From MAG-121220-bin8 sp964433845 (GTDB taxonomy: Bacteria; Bacteroidota; Bacteroidia; Flavobacteriales; Flavobacteriaceae): a stretch of DNA of 64,000 bases. A program made the translations under genes and the position numbers. The notes under the pieces were generated by a model. It saw only the letters and a program-made list of their open reading frames with translations. It was not told where the DNA came from and did no database searches. This document shows positions 16,939 to 26,191 of this stretch, piece after piece. Each line of letters opens with the position of its first letter. Position 1 is the stretch's first letter. The stretch lies in the NCBI GenBank assembly GCA_964433845.1, contig CAYSTA010000003.1, positions 4,023-68,022 on the forward strand. Reading direction: 5' to 3'.

Positions 16939-18405
16939 ATGGAAAATTATTATAATCAATTAACGTCAAATCAACAAAAAGAACAACTAGCAAAATGTAG
17001 GTTTATGAGTTCCTCAGAATTTGAAAATGGTGTAGATATTCTTAAAGGAAAAAATATTGTTATAATTGGTTGCGGAGCACAAGGCTTAAATCAAGGTCTA
17101 AACATGAGGGATTCAGGTCTTGATATTTCTTATGTTTTGCGATCCTCATCAATAAAAAATAAAAAAGAATCATTTTTAAATGCTTCAAAAAATAATTTTG
17201 AAGTTGGAACTTTTGAAAACTTAATTCCAAAGGCAGATGTTGTAATAAACTTAACACCTGATAAAAATCACACTAATGTAGTAAATCAGGCAATGCCATT
17301 GATGAAAAGAAATTCAGTTTTATCTTATTCACATGGATTTAATATTGTTGAAGAAGGAATTCAGATAAGAAAAGATATAACTGTAATTATGGTTGCTCCA
17401 AAATGTCCAGGCACTGAGGTTCGTGAAGAATTTCTTAGAGGTTTCGGAGTTCCAACATTGATAGCAGTTCATCCTGAAAATGATCCTAATGGAGATGGAA
17501 TAGATCTTGCTAAAGCATATGCAGTTGCAACGGGAGGGCATAAAGCAGGAGTTTTAGAATCTTCATTTGTGGCTGAAGTAAAATCTGATTTGATGGGTGA
17601 GCAGACTATTTTATGTGGTGTATTACAAACGGGATCTATTTTATGTTTTAATAAAATGATAGAATTAGGCTATGATAATGGTTTTTCTTCAAAATTAATT
17701 CAATATGGGTGGGAAACAATTACTGAAGAATTAAAACATAATGGGATTACAGGAATGATAAATAGATTAGATGATAGTTCTAGATTAATGGTTCATGAAC
17801 TTTCCAATGACTTAAAAAAAATAATGACTCCATTATTTAATCACCATATGAATGATATTTTAAGTGGTAGTTTTTCAAAAAACATGATGAATGACTGGAC
17901 TAATAATGATTATAATCTATTAAAATGGAGAGAAGAAACAGGCGACACTAATTTTGAAAAAACTAATCCATCAAACGTTGAAATTTCCAATGATGATTTT
18001 TTTAATAAAGGAATATTAATGATAGCTTTTGTTAAATCTGGAGTTGAACTTGCTTTTGAAACTATGATTAATAATGGAATTATTGATGAATCTGCATATT
18101 ATGAATCTTTACATGAATTGCCACTAATAGCAAACCTAGTAGCAAGAAAGAAATTATATGAAATGAATAGAATTATTTCAGATACTGCTGAATATGGCTG
18201 TTATTTATTTAATCAATCATGTTTACCTCTTCTTTCTGAATTCATGAAGAAAATTGATAAAACACACATAGGTAAAGTTAATAATCCTATAAAGATTGAT
18301 GTGATCAAGTTAAATAAATTCGACTCTGAAACAGAAAATCACCCAATTGAAAAAATCGGCATGATTTTAAGAAAAAATATGGGTAATATGAAAAAATTAA
18401 AGTAA
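16939..18405 (+). CDS. ilvC: Ketol-acid reductoisomerase, class II (long form)
   Basis: Mg2+-dependent isomerisation and NADPH reduction of acetolactate or acetohydroxybutyrate, the second common branched-chain step. At 488 residues it is the long class II type (as in E. coli), with the duplicated C-terminal knotted domain. The nucleotide fold is at about residues 36-50 (IVIIGCGAQGLNQGLNMRDSG). The metal and substrate region includes MAPKCPGTEVREEF-like residues (MVAPKCPGTEVREE) and AVATGGHKAGVLESSF...EVKSDLMGEQTILCG. It is last in ilvDBNC and convergent with dnaN, 22 bases apart. A weak AT-only 7-bp dyad lies in that gap but has no U-tract. Confidence 0.96.
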   Translation: MENYYNQLTSNQQKEQLAKCRFMSSSEFENGVDILKGKNIVIIGCGAQGLNQGLNMRDSGLDISYVLRSSSIKNKKESFLNASKNNFEVGTFENLIPKADVVINLTPDKNHTNVVNQAMPLMKRNSVLSYSHGFNIVEEGIQIRKDITVIMVAPKCPGTEVREEFLRGFGVPTLIAVHPENDPNGDGIDLAKAYAVATGGHKAGVLESSFVAEVKSDLMGEQTILCGVLQTGSILCFNKMIELGYDNGFSSKLIQYGWETITEELKHNGITGMINRLDDSSRLMVHELSNDLKKIMTPLFNHHMNDILSGSFSKNMMNDWTNNDYNLLKWREETGDTNFEKTNPSNVEISNDDFFNKGILMIAFVKSGVELAFETMINNGIIDESAYYESLHELPLIANLVARKKLYEMNRIISDTAEYGCYLFNQSCLPLLSEFMKKIDKTHIGKVNNPIKIDVIKLNKFDSETENHPIEKIGMILRKNMGNMKKLK

Positions 18406-18427
18406 TAATAAGAACTGATTATTATCT

Positions 18428-19546
18428 CTAAGAATTTAGCATAACAGGCATTACAAGCATTGTAACTTGTTCAGATTTGGAATCAGATTTCGTAGGTGTT
18501 AAAATTCCAGCTCTATTGGGAAGGGATAATTCAAGTTTTACTTCATCAGATGTTAAATTGGATAGCATTTCAACTAAAAATCTTGAATTGAAACCAATTT
18601 CAATATCATCTCCATTATAATTACAGTCAAGTCTTTCTTCAGCTTTATTGCTATAATCTAAATCTTCCGCAGAAACTACAAGTTCATTTCCCGTAATTTT
18701 TAGTCTAATCTGATGAGTTGTTTTATTTGAAAAAATACTTACTCTTTTAGTTGAATTTAAAAATAAGGATCTATCAATAGTTAATACATTTGGATTTTCC
18801 TTAGGAATAACAGCTTCATAATTAGGATATTTTCCATCTATAAGTCTACATGTCAGGGATAAATTAGAAAAAATAAACTTTGCATTACTTTCATTGTATT
18901 CTATATTGACATCATAGTTATCATTAATCAAGATTCCTTTTAAAATATTAAGAGGTTTTTTTGGCATAATAAACTCTACTAGTTCACTAGATTTAAAATC
19001 TGTTCTAACATACCTAACAAGTTTGTGAGCATCAGTAGCTACAAATGTTGAGTTTTCACTTGAAAATTGAAAAAAAACTCCACTCATTACTGGCCTTAAA
19101 TCATCATTTCCTGAAGCAAAAATGGTTGTATTAATAGCTTGAAATAAAACTTGAGAAGATATAGTTGAGTTTGATGCATCACTAATTGATACTGTCTTAG
19201 GAAATTCCTCTCCATTAGCATAGGCTAGTGCATATTTACCATGATTTGAGCTTATTTCAATTGTATTATTATCTAAGATGTTAAATGTTAATGGTTGTTC
19301 AGGAAAAGTTTTTAGAGTATCAATAAGAAGTTTAGCTGGAACAGCAATTGAACTTGTCTCATTTGATTCAATTTCAATATCAGCTGACAATGTTGTTTCT
19401 AAATCAGATGCAGTAATTTTTAACAGGTTTTTTGATATATCAAAAAGAAAATAATCTAGAATAGGCAATGTGTTATTTGTGCTTAAAATACCACCTAATA
19501 TTTGAATGTTTTTTAATAATAAGGAGCTTGATACAATGAATTTCAT
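18428..19546 (-). CDS. dnaN: DNA polymerase III beta subunit (sliding clamp)
   Basis: Ring-shaped processivity clamp of the replicative polymerase. The 372-residue length matches a three-domain clamp monomer. Recognisable stretches are KFIVSSSLLLKNIQILGGIL at the start, NTLPILDYFLFDI, IAVPAKLLIDTLKTFP, the second-domain ATDAHKLVRY, and the C-terminal VTMLVMPVMLNS, whose M-P-V/M-R/L ending is typical. dnaA and recF are not adjacent, which is normal in Bacteroidota. It is convergent with ilvC and followed on the other side, same strand, by the DUF62 gene 78 bases upstream. Confidence 0.97.
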   Translation of the reverse strand: MKFIVSSSLLLKNIQILGGILSTNNTLPILDYFLFDISKNLLKITASDLETTLSADIEIESNETSSIAVPAKLLIDTLKTFPEQPLTFNILDNNTIEISSNHGKYALAYANGEEFPKTVSISDASNSTISSQVLFQAINTTIFASGNDDLRPVMSGVFFQFSSENSTFVATDAHKLVRYVRTDFKSSELVEFIMPKKPLNILKGILINDNYDVNIEYNESNAKFIFSNLSLTCRLIDGKYPNYEAVIPKENPNVLTIDRSLFLNSTKRVSIFSNKTTHQIRLKITGNELVVSAEDLDYSNKAEERLDCNYNGDDIEIGFNSRFLVEMLSNLTSDEVKLELSLPNRAGILTPTKSDSKSEQVTMLVMPVMLNS

Positions 19547-19624
19547 AATCGAATAAATCTGCTAGTAAATATATTAGAATATAACGTTAAAATAAAACAA
19601 TTTTATTAACACTTTATACATTTA

Positions 19625-20455
19625 TTAATGAAATTTAATGGTAACAACATCTCTGTATTTTAATCCAAACAAACTACTAGCTCCCCCAGTTATTATAGGA
19701 TTACTTTTATATATAGCTAATTCTAAAAAATTAGCTTTATTAAATAATGCAATTTTTTTTCCTTCTTCTTTTCTTAATTCCTTTTTAACATTGAATTTTA
19801 TAGATTCACTATATGAATTAACAATAGAATTGAATTTATAATTTCTAGCATTTATAACATAAGGTCTAGATTTTCCAAATTTTTCAAACACTAACTTTGA
19901 AATATTTGTTACTACATTTTCATAATTATCGATATATATCACATTTCCAGTAATTTCATTATTTTTTTCATTTAAAATGGGATTTATATCATACAATTCT
20001 TTTAGTTGATCTGTCTTTTTACCAACCAAGTCAATTGAACCTCCTCTGTAAATATGTGCAGCTACTTTTACAAAAACATCTAAAACAGTAAAACTTGAAC
20101 TCGAAGAATTATGAATGTTAATATCTATAATTTTTTCAGGTTTAATCCTATTAGCAACCAAAGACATTATTCCATTATCTGCACATATAAAAAAATGTCC
20201 ATCTAATTTAATTACTAAATGTTTTTTTTCTGGTGTCTTCTCAGAATCAACTCCAATAATATGAATAGATCCTTCAGGAAAATTTTTATATGAATTTTCA
20301 ATTATATATGCACCCTCAATAATATTAAATGGTGATATCTCATTAGAAATATCAATAATGTTGACATTAGATATTTCATTGTTTAATGCACCCTTTACAG
20401 AACCAACAAAATGGTCCTTGTTTCCAAAATCAGTTGTTAATGTAATAACAGGCAT
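19625..20455 (-). CDS. SAM hydroxide adenosyltransferase (DUF62 family)
   Basis: Family enzymes hydrolyse S-adenosylmethionine to adenosine and methionine using an activated hydroxide. The 276-residue protein shows the N-terminal ITLTTDFGNKDHFVGSVKGAL (with the conserved Asp), IHIIGVDSEK, FFICADNGIMSLVA, and the C-terminal beta-barrel domain with NVIYIDNYENVVTNIS. These match the DUF62/fluorinase-like fold. The absence of fluorinase-specific features and the wide distribution of the family point to SAM hydrolysis; the physiological purpose is not settled. It is divergent from phoH (79-base gap). Confidence 0.87.
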   Translation of the reverse strand: MPVITLTTDFGNKDHFVGSVKGALNNEISNVNIIDISNEISPFNIIEGAYIIENSYKNFPEGSIHIIGVDSEKTPEKKHLVIKLDGHFFICADNGIMSLVANRIKPEKIIDINIHNSSSSSFTVLDVFVKVAAHIYRGGSIDLVGKKTDQLKELYDINPILNEKNNEITGNVIYIDNYENVVTNISKLVFEKFGKSRPYVINARNYKFNSIVNSYSESIKFNVKKELRKEEGKKIALFNKANFLELAIYKSNPIITGGASSLFGLKYRDVVTIKFH

Positions 20456-20471
20456 TTGTTAATAGAAAATT

Positions 20472-20479
20472 TATATTTG
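20472..20479 (+). promoter_or_regulatory. Putative -7 promoter box upstream of phoH
   Basis: TATATTTG fits TAnnTTTG and points toward phoH, 55 bases before its GTG start. A TTG at 20456-20458 lies only 13 bases upstream, closer than the normal 17-23 spacing. The site therefore rests on one box alone. Confidence 0.35.
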
Positions 20480-20534
20480 AGATTAAAAATTACATAAATT
20501 TACAACTTGCCAATAAATAATAAACTAACCTTAA

Positions 20535-21485
20535 GTGAAAAAACTTGAATATTTTATTAAAGATATACATCCAATTGATTTTTTTGATAAAAATAATTAT
20601 GATATAATTAAGATAATTAAGCAAAATTTCCCTAAACTAAAAATAATTTTTAAAGGAGACAGGGTAATTGCTAGCGGAGAAAATTCCCTTATTATACAAC
20701 TAAGAAAAAGACTTGATTCATTAATTTTTATAATTAATGAGACTGATTACATTAATGAAAAAATTATTAATTCAATAATGTCTGGAAATGGTGATAAATT
20801 AATTGCTTCTATGCATGAAAAAGTTATATTACATGGTGTTGGAAAGAAAATAATCAAAGCTCATACTTTAAATCAAATTAAAATTGTTGAAGCTTTTGAA
20901 AATAATGATATGGTTTTTGTTATTGGTCCTGCAGGAACTGGAAAAACTTACACGGGAATTGCTATAGCAGTTAAAGCTTTGAAAGATAAGCAAGTAAATA
21001 AAATTATATTGACTAGACCTGCTATAGAAGCGGGAGAAAGTTTAGGATATCTTCCTGGTGACATGAAAGAAAAACTAGATCCTTATATGCAGCCACTTTA
21101 TGATGCGTTAAAAGAAATGATCACAATTGAAAAACTAGACGATTATATGCATAGAGGAATTATTGAAATTGCTCCTTTAGCATATATGAGAGGAAGGACT
21201 TTAGATAATGCTTTTGTTTTATTAGATGAAGGCCAGAATACTACACATAATCAAATGAAAATGTTTCTTACAAGAATGGGAAATAATGCTAAATTTATGA
21301 TAAATGGTGATCCTGGTCAAATTGATTTACCAAATAAAATAACATCAGGATTAAAAGAAGCCAATAATATTCTTCAAAATATTGAAGGAATTGAGATGAT
21401 TTATTTAGATGATGGAGATGTAATTAGACATCGTGTTGTTAAAAAAATAATTGATGCTTATAAAGAAACTAAACATCTTAATTAA
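20535..21485 (+). CDS. phoH: PhoH-like ATPase
   Basis: Cytoplasmic P-loop ATPase of the PhoH family, linked to RNA metabolism and phosphate-stress responses in other bacteria. The 316 residues include an N-terminal RNA-binding-like part, Walker A GPAGTGKT at 131-138, the family stretch ILTRPAIEAGESLGYLPGD, and Walker B FVLLDEGQNTT, where most relatives have DEAQN. MFLTRMGNNAKFMINGDPGQIDLP completes the pattern. The start is GTG at 20535. purC follows 5 bases after the stop, so the two are probably co-transcribed. Confidence 0.92.
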   Translation: MKKLEYFIKDIHPIDFFDKNNYDIIKIIKQNFPKLKIIFKGDRVIASGENSLIIQLRKRLDSLIFIINETDYINEKIINSIMSGNGDKLIASMHEKVILHGVGKKIIKAHTLNQIKIVEAFENNDMVFVIGPAGTGKTYTGIAIAVKALKDKQVNKIILTRPAIEAGESLGYLPGDMKEKLDPYMQPLYDALKEMITIEKLDDYMHRGIIEIAPLAYMRGRTLDNAFVLLDEGQNTTHNQMKMFLTRMGNNAKFMINGDPGQIDLPNKITSGLKEANNILQNIEGIEMIYLDDGDVIRHRVVKKIIDAYKETKHLN

Positions 21486-21490
21486 TTTAT

Positions 21491-22441
21491 ATGAATACAA
21501 TTACTAGAACAGATTTTAATTTCACAAATCAAATTTCTAAATATTCTGGAAAAGTCAGAGATGTTTATAATATTAATAATGAATCATTAGTTATGATAGC
21601 ATCAGATAGACTTTCTGCATTTGATGTAGTATTACCTAGAGGAATTCCTTTTAAAGGACAAATTTTAAATCAAATTGCATCAAAAATGCTTAATGCAACG
21701 TCTCATATTATACCAAATTGGTTACAAAATTCACCTGATCCTAATGTATCAATAGGGGAAATATGTGAACCATTTAAGATTGAAATGGTAATAAGAGGAT
21801 ATCTTTCAGGTCATGCAGCTAGATTATACAATTCAGGTTATAGAAAGATTTGTGGAGTTAATATGCCAGAGGATATGATAGAGAATGATAAGTTTCCAAT
21901 TCCTATAATTACTCCAACAACAAAGGCAATTGATGGAAATCATGATGAGGATATATCAAAAGAAGATATTTTAAAAAAAAATATAATTTCTGAAAAAGAA
22001 TATTTAAAACTTGAAGAATATACTATTAAACTTTATGAAGAGGGCTCTAGAATTGCTGATGATCAAGGGCTTATTTTAGTAGACACAAAGTATGAATTTG
22101 GTAAAAATGTAGATGGAAAAATAATGTTAATAGATGAAATTCATACACCTGATTCATCAAGATATTTCTATCGGGATTCATATAAAGATCTTCAAAAAAC
22201 AAAATCTCCTCAAAAACAACTTTCAAAGGAGTTTGTAAGGCAATGGCTAATCCGCAATGGCTTTCAAGGAAAGAAAGGGCAAGTTATTCCAGAAATGAGT
22301 GATGATTATATTAATGGAGTTTCAGAAAGATATATAGAGTTATTTGAAAAAATAACTGGGTCTAAGTTTATCAAAGCAGATATTACAAATATTGAAAAAA
22401 GAATTTTAGATAATGTTGAAAATTATTTAAAACTAAAATAA
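21491..22441 (+). CDS. purC: Phosphoribosylaminoimidazole-succinocarboxamide synthase
   Basis: ATP-dependent joining of CAIR and aspartate to give SAICAR in purine synthesis. The 316-residue length is the longer form found in Bacteroidota and eukaryotes. Motifs are YSGKVRDVY, MIASDRLSAFDVVLPRGIPFKG, EMVIRGYLSGHAARLY, ITPTTKA, LILVDTKYEFG and IDEIHTPDSSRYF. It lies 5 bases after phoH. Its last 19 bases overlap the end of miaA on the opposite strand, leaving no room for a conventional terminator between them. Confidence 0.96.
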   Translation: MNTITRTDFNFTNQISKYSGKVRDVYNINNESLVMIASDRLSAFDVVLPRGIPFKGQILNQIASKMLNATSHIIPNWLQNSPDPNVSIGEICEPFKIEMVIRGYLSGHAARLYNSGYRKICGVNMPEDMIENDKFPIPIITPTTKAIDGNHDEDISKEDILKKNIISEKEYLKLEEYTIKLYEEGSRIADDQGLILVDTKYEFGKNVDGKIMLIDEIHTPDSSRYFYRDSYKDLQKTKSPQKQLSKEFVRQWLIRNGFQGKKGQVIPEMSDDYINGVSERYIELFEKITGSKFIKADITNIEKRILDNVENYLKLK

Positions 22442-23337
22442 TTTTTTTTAATTTCTTCTGGATTTATATTAGCATCAATCCAAATAATGTCTTTTTTTCT
22501 TTTCAACCATGTAAGTTGTCTTTTAGCAAATCTCCTTGAATTTTTCTTTATTTCTTCAATACATTCTTTAAATGTTATTTTTTTTTCTAAAAAAAGAAAT
22601 AACTCCTTATATCCAAGAGTATTTAATGCATTTAGTTTTTTATAGTTAATTAAACTTTTAACTTCTTCCAATAAACCACCATCAATCATTTTATCAACTC
22701 TTGAATTTATTTTATTATATAATAATTCTCTATTCATTTTTATGCCAATATGAAATAGATTAAATTCATGAATGGTTTTTTGTTTGCTTATAAATGAAGA
22801 ATACGGTTTATTGGATGAAATACATATTTCCAGTGCTCTAATTAATCTTCTGGGATTTTGTTTATCAACATTATTATAATAAACTGGATCTAATTTTTTC
22901 AATTCTTTCTGTAGATATTCAATTCCAAGCTCTTTTAGTTTTAAATTTAGTTTTTCACGAATTCCATTATTAATTTCAGGAAAAATATCTAAACCATTAA
23001 CAACAGCATCCATATATAATCCTGAACCTCCAACCATTATTATGTAATTACAGGTCTTAAATTCATTCTTAATGATACTTAATGCTTCTTTTTGAAAATC
23101 TATAATTGTGTATGTGTCTAATATAGATTTATGTTGAATACAATAATGTTTAACTGCTTTTAATTCTTTTTTTGATGGAACTGCAGTGCCAATGGTTAAT
23201 TCTTTATAAAATTGTCTTGAATCACAAGAAATTATATTGCAATTTAATATACTAGCTAAATCTATACTAAATTTTGTTTTACCCACTGCTGTTGGACCAG
23301 AAACAGTTATTAAAGTTTTGTTACTTAAACCTTTCAA
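22423..23337 (-). CDS. miaA: tRNA dimethylallyltransferase
   Basis: Adds a dimethylallyl group to A37 of tRNAs reading UNN codons. The 304-residue protein has Walker A GPTAVGKT at 14-21, the DSRQFYKELTIGTA substrate loop, IIMVGGSGLYMDAVVNGLD, and NPRRLIRALEI. The likely start is TTG at 23335-23337. It is the last gene of a four-gene minus-strand unit (Gfo/Idh, yggS, exonuclease, miaA), 6 bases after the exonuclease stop. Its 3' end overlaps purC by 19 bases. Confidence 0.95.
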   Translation of the reverse strand: MKGLSNKTLITVSGPTAVGKTKFSIDLASILNCNIISCDSRQFYKELTIGTAVPSKKELKAVKHYCIQHKSILDTYTIIDFQKEALSIIKNEFKTCNYIIMVGGSGLYMDAVVNGLDIFPEINNGIREKLNLKLKELGIEYLQKELKKLDPVYYNNVDKQNPRRLIRALEICISSNKPYSSFISKQKTIHEFNLFHIGIKMNRELLYNKINSRVDKMIDGGLLEEVKSLINYKKLNALNTLGYKELFLFLEKKITFKECIEEIKKNSRRFAKRQLTWLKRKKDIIWIDANINPEEIKKNYFSFK

Positions 23338-23343
23338 TATTAA

Positions 23344-23880
23344 TTATTTTTCCTTTTTAATAATCTTACTTAAGATATCATTATTCTTGTCTTTTTTTAA
23401 TAACAATTTAAATAATTCTACAGTAGCCAAAGCGTCACCAGATGCTCTATGTCTATTTGAGATGGATATGCCTAATGACTTTACCAATTTCCCAAGTTTA
23501 TATGAATCCATATCTGGAATCAATTTTTTTGATAAATTAACTGTACATATTTGAGGAATGTTAAACCTATATCCTAATCTATTAAATTCAACTTTTAACA
23601 TTCTATAATCAAAAGATGCATTATGTGCAACTAATATTGTATTATCTGTAATCTCTAATACTCTTTTACATACCTGATAGAATTTAGGAGCGGTTAATAA
23701 CATTTTATTATTAATACCTGTCAATTCTTGAACATATGGTTGTATTGGAATTTGAGGATTAATTAAACTTATAAATTCATCTATAATTTTAATTCCATCA
23801 AATTTATAAATAGCAATTTCTGTTATTCCTTCTTTATTAAATTTTCCCCCCGTAGTTTCTAAATCAAGTATTGAAAACAA
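23344..23880 (-). CDS. 3'-5' exonuclease, DnaQ-like (DEDDh)
   Basis: Proofreading-type exonuclease fold. Exo I is FSILDLETTGG (D and E), Exo II VAHNASFDYRML (D), Exo III HRASGDALATVELF (H and D), so all DEDDh residues are intact. I chose the TTG at 23878-23880, which gives MFSILDLETTG as in relatives beginning M-x-x-I-L-D. A longer frame starts at TTG 23907 and would overlap yggS by 17 bases. At 178 residues it could be the polymerase III epsilon subunit or a stand-alone RNase T/ExoX-like nuclease. It lies between yggS and miaA. Confidence 0.85.
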   Translation of the reverse strand: MFSILDLETTGGKFNKEGITEIAIYKFDGIKIIDEFISLINPQIPIQPYVQELTGINNKMLLTAPKFYQVCKRVLEITDNTILVAHNASFDYRMLKVEFNRLGYRFNIPQICTVNLSKKLIPDMDSYKLGKLVKSLGISISNRHRASGDALATVELFKLLLKKDKNNDILSKIIKKEK

Positions 23881-23890
23881 AACATTTAAT

Positions 23891-24541
23891 TTAATTCCTT
23901 TTTCCAAAAATATTACTTCCTAATCTTATTAGATTACTATTACATTTAATAGCTATTCTATAATCTGAACTCATTCCCATAGATAGATATTCAAATGAAT
24001 ATATATTTTTAAATTTTTTATACAGATCATTTAAACTTCTAAATTGTTTTCTTATTAATTTTTGATCATTTGTAAAACTAGCCATACCCATTAACCCCTT
24101 TATTGAAACATTTCTAAATTCTTTAAATTTTTCAATTATTAATAATTGATTGATTTCTTCATATGAAAAACCAAATTTTGTAGAATCTTCAGAAATGTCA
24201 ACTTGAATTAATACGTTAATCTTCCTTTTGTTTTTTACTGCCTGATTGTCAATTTCCCTTAATAATTTTAGACTATCTACGCTATGGATCATATGAATGA
24301 ATGAAGCTATGTGTTTAACTTTATTTCTTTGTAAATGACCAACCATATGCCATTTTATATTTTTTGGAAGTTTATTTTCTTTTTTTATAAGTTCTTGAAT
24401 TTTATTTTCTCCAAAATGTAGATGTCCAAATTTGTAAGCGATTTTTATATCACTAATAGGCTTACTTTTTGAAACAGCAACTAATAAAACATTTTTAGGT
24501 ATTTCATCTAATATTTTATTTAAATTTAATGAGATACTCAT
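23891..24541 (-). CDS. YggS/PROSC-type pyridoxal phosphate homeostasis protein
   Basis: A 216-residue single-domain PLP carrier related to the alanine racemase barrel; family members keep free PLP balanced. The PLP lysine is in LVAVSKSKP near the N-terminus, followed by HFGENKIQELI, KWHMVGHLQRNKVK, LIQVDISEDSTKFGF, GLMGMASF and LSMGMSSDYRIAI. Its ATG overlaps the Gfo/Idh stop (ATGA), so translation is coupled. Confidence 0.93.
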   Translation of the reverse strand: MSISLNLNKILDEIPKNVLLVAVSKSKPISDIKIAYKFGHLHFGENKIQELIKKENKLPKNIKWHMVGHLQRNKVKHIASFIHMIHSVDSLKLLREIDNQAVKNKRKINVLIQVDISEDSTKFGFSYEEINQLLIIEKFKEFRNVSIKGLMGMASFTNDQKLIRKQFRSLNDLYKKFKNIYSFEYLSMGMSSDYRIAIKCNSNLIRLGSNIFGKRN

Positions 24542-25491
24542 TTAATCTTATTTAATATTTCATTTGCAAGTTTTAAAGCATTTAAACCATCTTTTAAACT
24601 TATTATTGGATTAGAGTCATCTAATATAGATTTTGCAAATGAATTATGTTCCTCAAGTATTGCATTATTTTCTTTTACATCAGGGTTGTTATAAACAATC
24701 TGTTTTTTATTTCCATCAGAGTTTTCAATTACCATTGCATAATTATCATTAACATTCTTTATATCATTTATCTGAACTATCTCTGTTTTCTTTTCAAGAA
24801 AGTCAACTGAGATATAAGCATTTGATTGAAAAAAACGTGTCTTTCTCATGTTTTTAAGGGAAATTCTACTTGCTGTAAAGTTTGCTACACAACCGTTTTC
24901 AAATTCAACTCTTGCGTTACATATATCAGGAGTTTCATTTATAACACATACTCCATTTGCATTTACGGTCTGTGGTTTAGATTTAACTAAACTTAGAACA
25001 ATATCAATATCATGAATCATTAAGTCTAATACAACTGAAACATCGTTTCCTCTGGGATTAAACTCAGCTAATCTGTGACATTCTATAAATTTTGGATTAT
25101 TAATAGTATCATTTAAGCATGTAAAAGCACTATTAAATCTTTCAACATGTCCAACTTGTCCTTTGACTTTCTTTTTGTTAGATAAATTAACTAAACTTAT
25201 TGCTTGGTCAACTGTACTCGTTATTGGTTTTTCAATAAAAACATGTTTAGAATTTTCAATACATTTTTTGGCAATTTCATAATGATTAGGAGTATTAGTA
25301 CATATAAATACAGCATCAATTGAATTAATTAAATTATCAATATTGTCAAAAAACAAAAATTTGCTATTAATATTTGATATATTTTTATTTGTATCAAAAT
25401 AACCTATTAATTCAAAAAAATTGGATTCTTTAAGAAGTTTTAGATGAATTGAACCAAGGTGGCCAGCACCAATTACACCAGCTTTTATCAT
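24538..25491 (-). CDS. Gfo/Idh/MocA family oxidoreductase
   Basis: NAD(P)-dependent sugar-type oxidoreductase. The 317 residues begin with the Rossmann motif GVIGAGHLGSIHLKLL, continue with ICTNTPNHYEIAKKCIENSKHVFIEKPI (the conserved EKP), and have a C-terminal substrate domain with VVLDLMIHDIDIVLSLVKS (D-x-x-x-H-D) and GCVANFTASRIS. The substrate is unknown; in Bacteroidota similar proteins sit in lipid A or sugar pathways, but the neighbours here give no hint. It is first of the yggS/exonuclease/miaA unit, with a TAnnTTTG box 14 bases upstream of the ATG. Confidence 0.9.
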   Translation of the reverse strand: MIKAGVIGAGHLGSIHLKLLKESNFFELIGYFDTNKNISNINSKFLFFDNIDNLINSIDAVFICTNTPNHYEIAKKCIENSKHVFIEKPITSTVDQAISLVNLSNKKKVKGQVGHVERFNSAFTCLNDTINNPKFIECHRLAEFNPRGNDVSVVLDLMIHDIDIVLSLVKSKPQTVNANGVCVINETPDICNARVEFENGCVANFTASRISLKNMRKTRFFQSNAYISVDFLEKKTEIVQINDIKNVNDNYAMVIENSDGNKKQIVYNNPDVKENNAILEEHNSFAKSILDDSNPIISLKDGLNALKLANEILNKIK

Positions 25492-25504
25492 TTTATTTTT
25501 TTTT

Positions 25505-25512
25505 CAAAAATA
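25505..25512 (-). promoter_or_regulatory. Putative -7 promoter box of the Gfo/Idh-miaA unit
   Basis: TATTTTTG (read on the minus strand) fits TAnnTTTG and lies 14 bases before the ATG at 25491. The predicted 5' UTR is about 9 bases. No -33 TTG is visible at standard spacing. Confidence 0.45.
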
Positions 25513-25549
25513 CAATAGTTATCGTTATTTTTATTTTAATTTTTCACAT

Positions 25550-26191
25550 TTGATAGATAGTTCTAAACACAAGGGGTTAAGAAAAAGGTTAGTTGACCAA
25601 CTTATACAAAAAGGTATTGAATCTAATGAAGTTTTAAATGCTATAAAGAATATTCCTAGACACTTATTTATGGATAAGGATTTTGAATCTCATGCGTACG
25701 TTGATAAGGCTTTTCCAATTGGATCAAATCAAACCATTTCTCAACCTTATACAGTTGCATTTCAGACTTCATTATTAAAATTAAAACCAAATGAAAAAGT
25801 TTTAGAGATAGGAACTGGATCTGGGTATCAAACGGCAATTTTAGTAAAATTAAAGGCAAAGGTTTATACAATTGAAAGACAACATGATTTATATAGAAAG
25901 GCAATAAAAAGATTACCTCTATTAGGTTATGAACCTGAATTAATTAAATATGGTGATGGTTATTTAGGAATTAAAGAATTTGCTCCATATGATAAAATTA
26001 TTATTACTGCTGGCGCAATCGATGTTCCTAAAAAACTATTGTTACAACTTAAGGTAGGTGGGATAATGGTAATTCCAGTTGGAAAAAATATTCAAGAAAT
26101 GACATGCATAGAAAGAGAAAGTAAAAATAAATTTAAAAAAAAATTAATGGGTAAGTTTAGCTTTGTTCCAATGCTAAAAAATGTAAATTAA
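25550..26191 (+). CDS. pcm: Protein-L-isoaspartate O-methyltransferase
   Basis: Methylates isoaspartyl residues in aged proteins using SAM, starting their repair. The 213-residue protein has the family N-terminus (LRKRLVDQLIQKGI, then NIPRHLFMDKDF), the active-site region FPIGSNQTISQPYTVAFQT, SAM motif I VLEIGTGSGYQTAIL, and the C-terminal ITAGAIDVPKKLLLQLKVGG. The start is TTG at 25550; no ATG is nearby. Its stop overlaps the smpB stop on the other strand by 3 bases. Confidence 0.94.
   Translation: MIDSSKHKGLRKRLVDQLIQKGIESNEVLNAIKNIPRHLFMDKDFESHAYVDKAFPIGSNQTISQPYTVAFQTSLLKLKPNEKVLEIGTGSGYQTAILVKLKAKVYTIERQHDLYRKAIKRLPLLGYEPELIKYGDGYLGIKEFAPYDKIIITAGAIDVPKKLLLQLKVGGIMVIPVGKNIQEMTCIERESKNKFKKKLMGKFSFVPMLKNVN

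Noticed and set aside
18403..18424. Possible terminator between ilvC and dnaN (TAATAAT/ATTATTA dyad)
   Set aside because: The stem is A/T only with an 8-base loop and no T-run follows on either strand.
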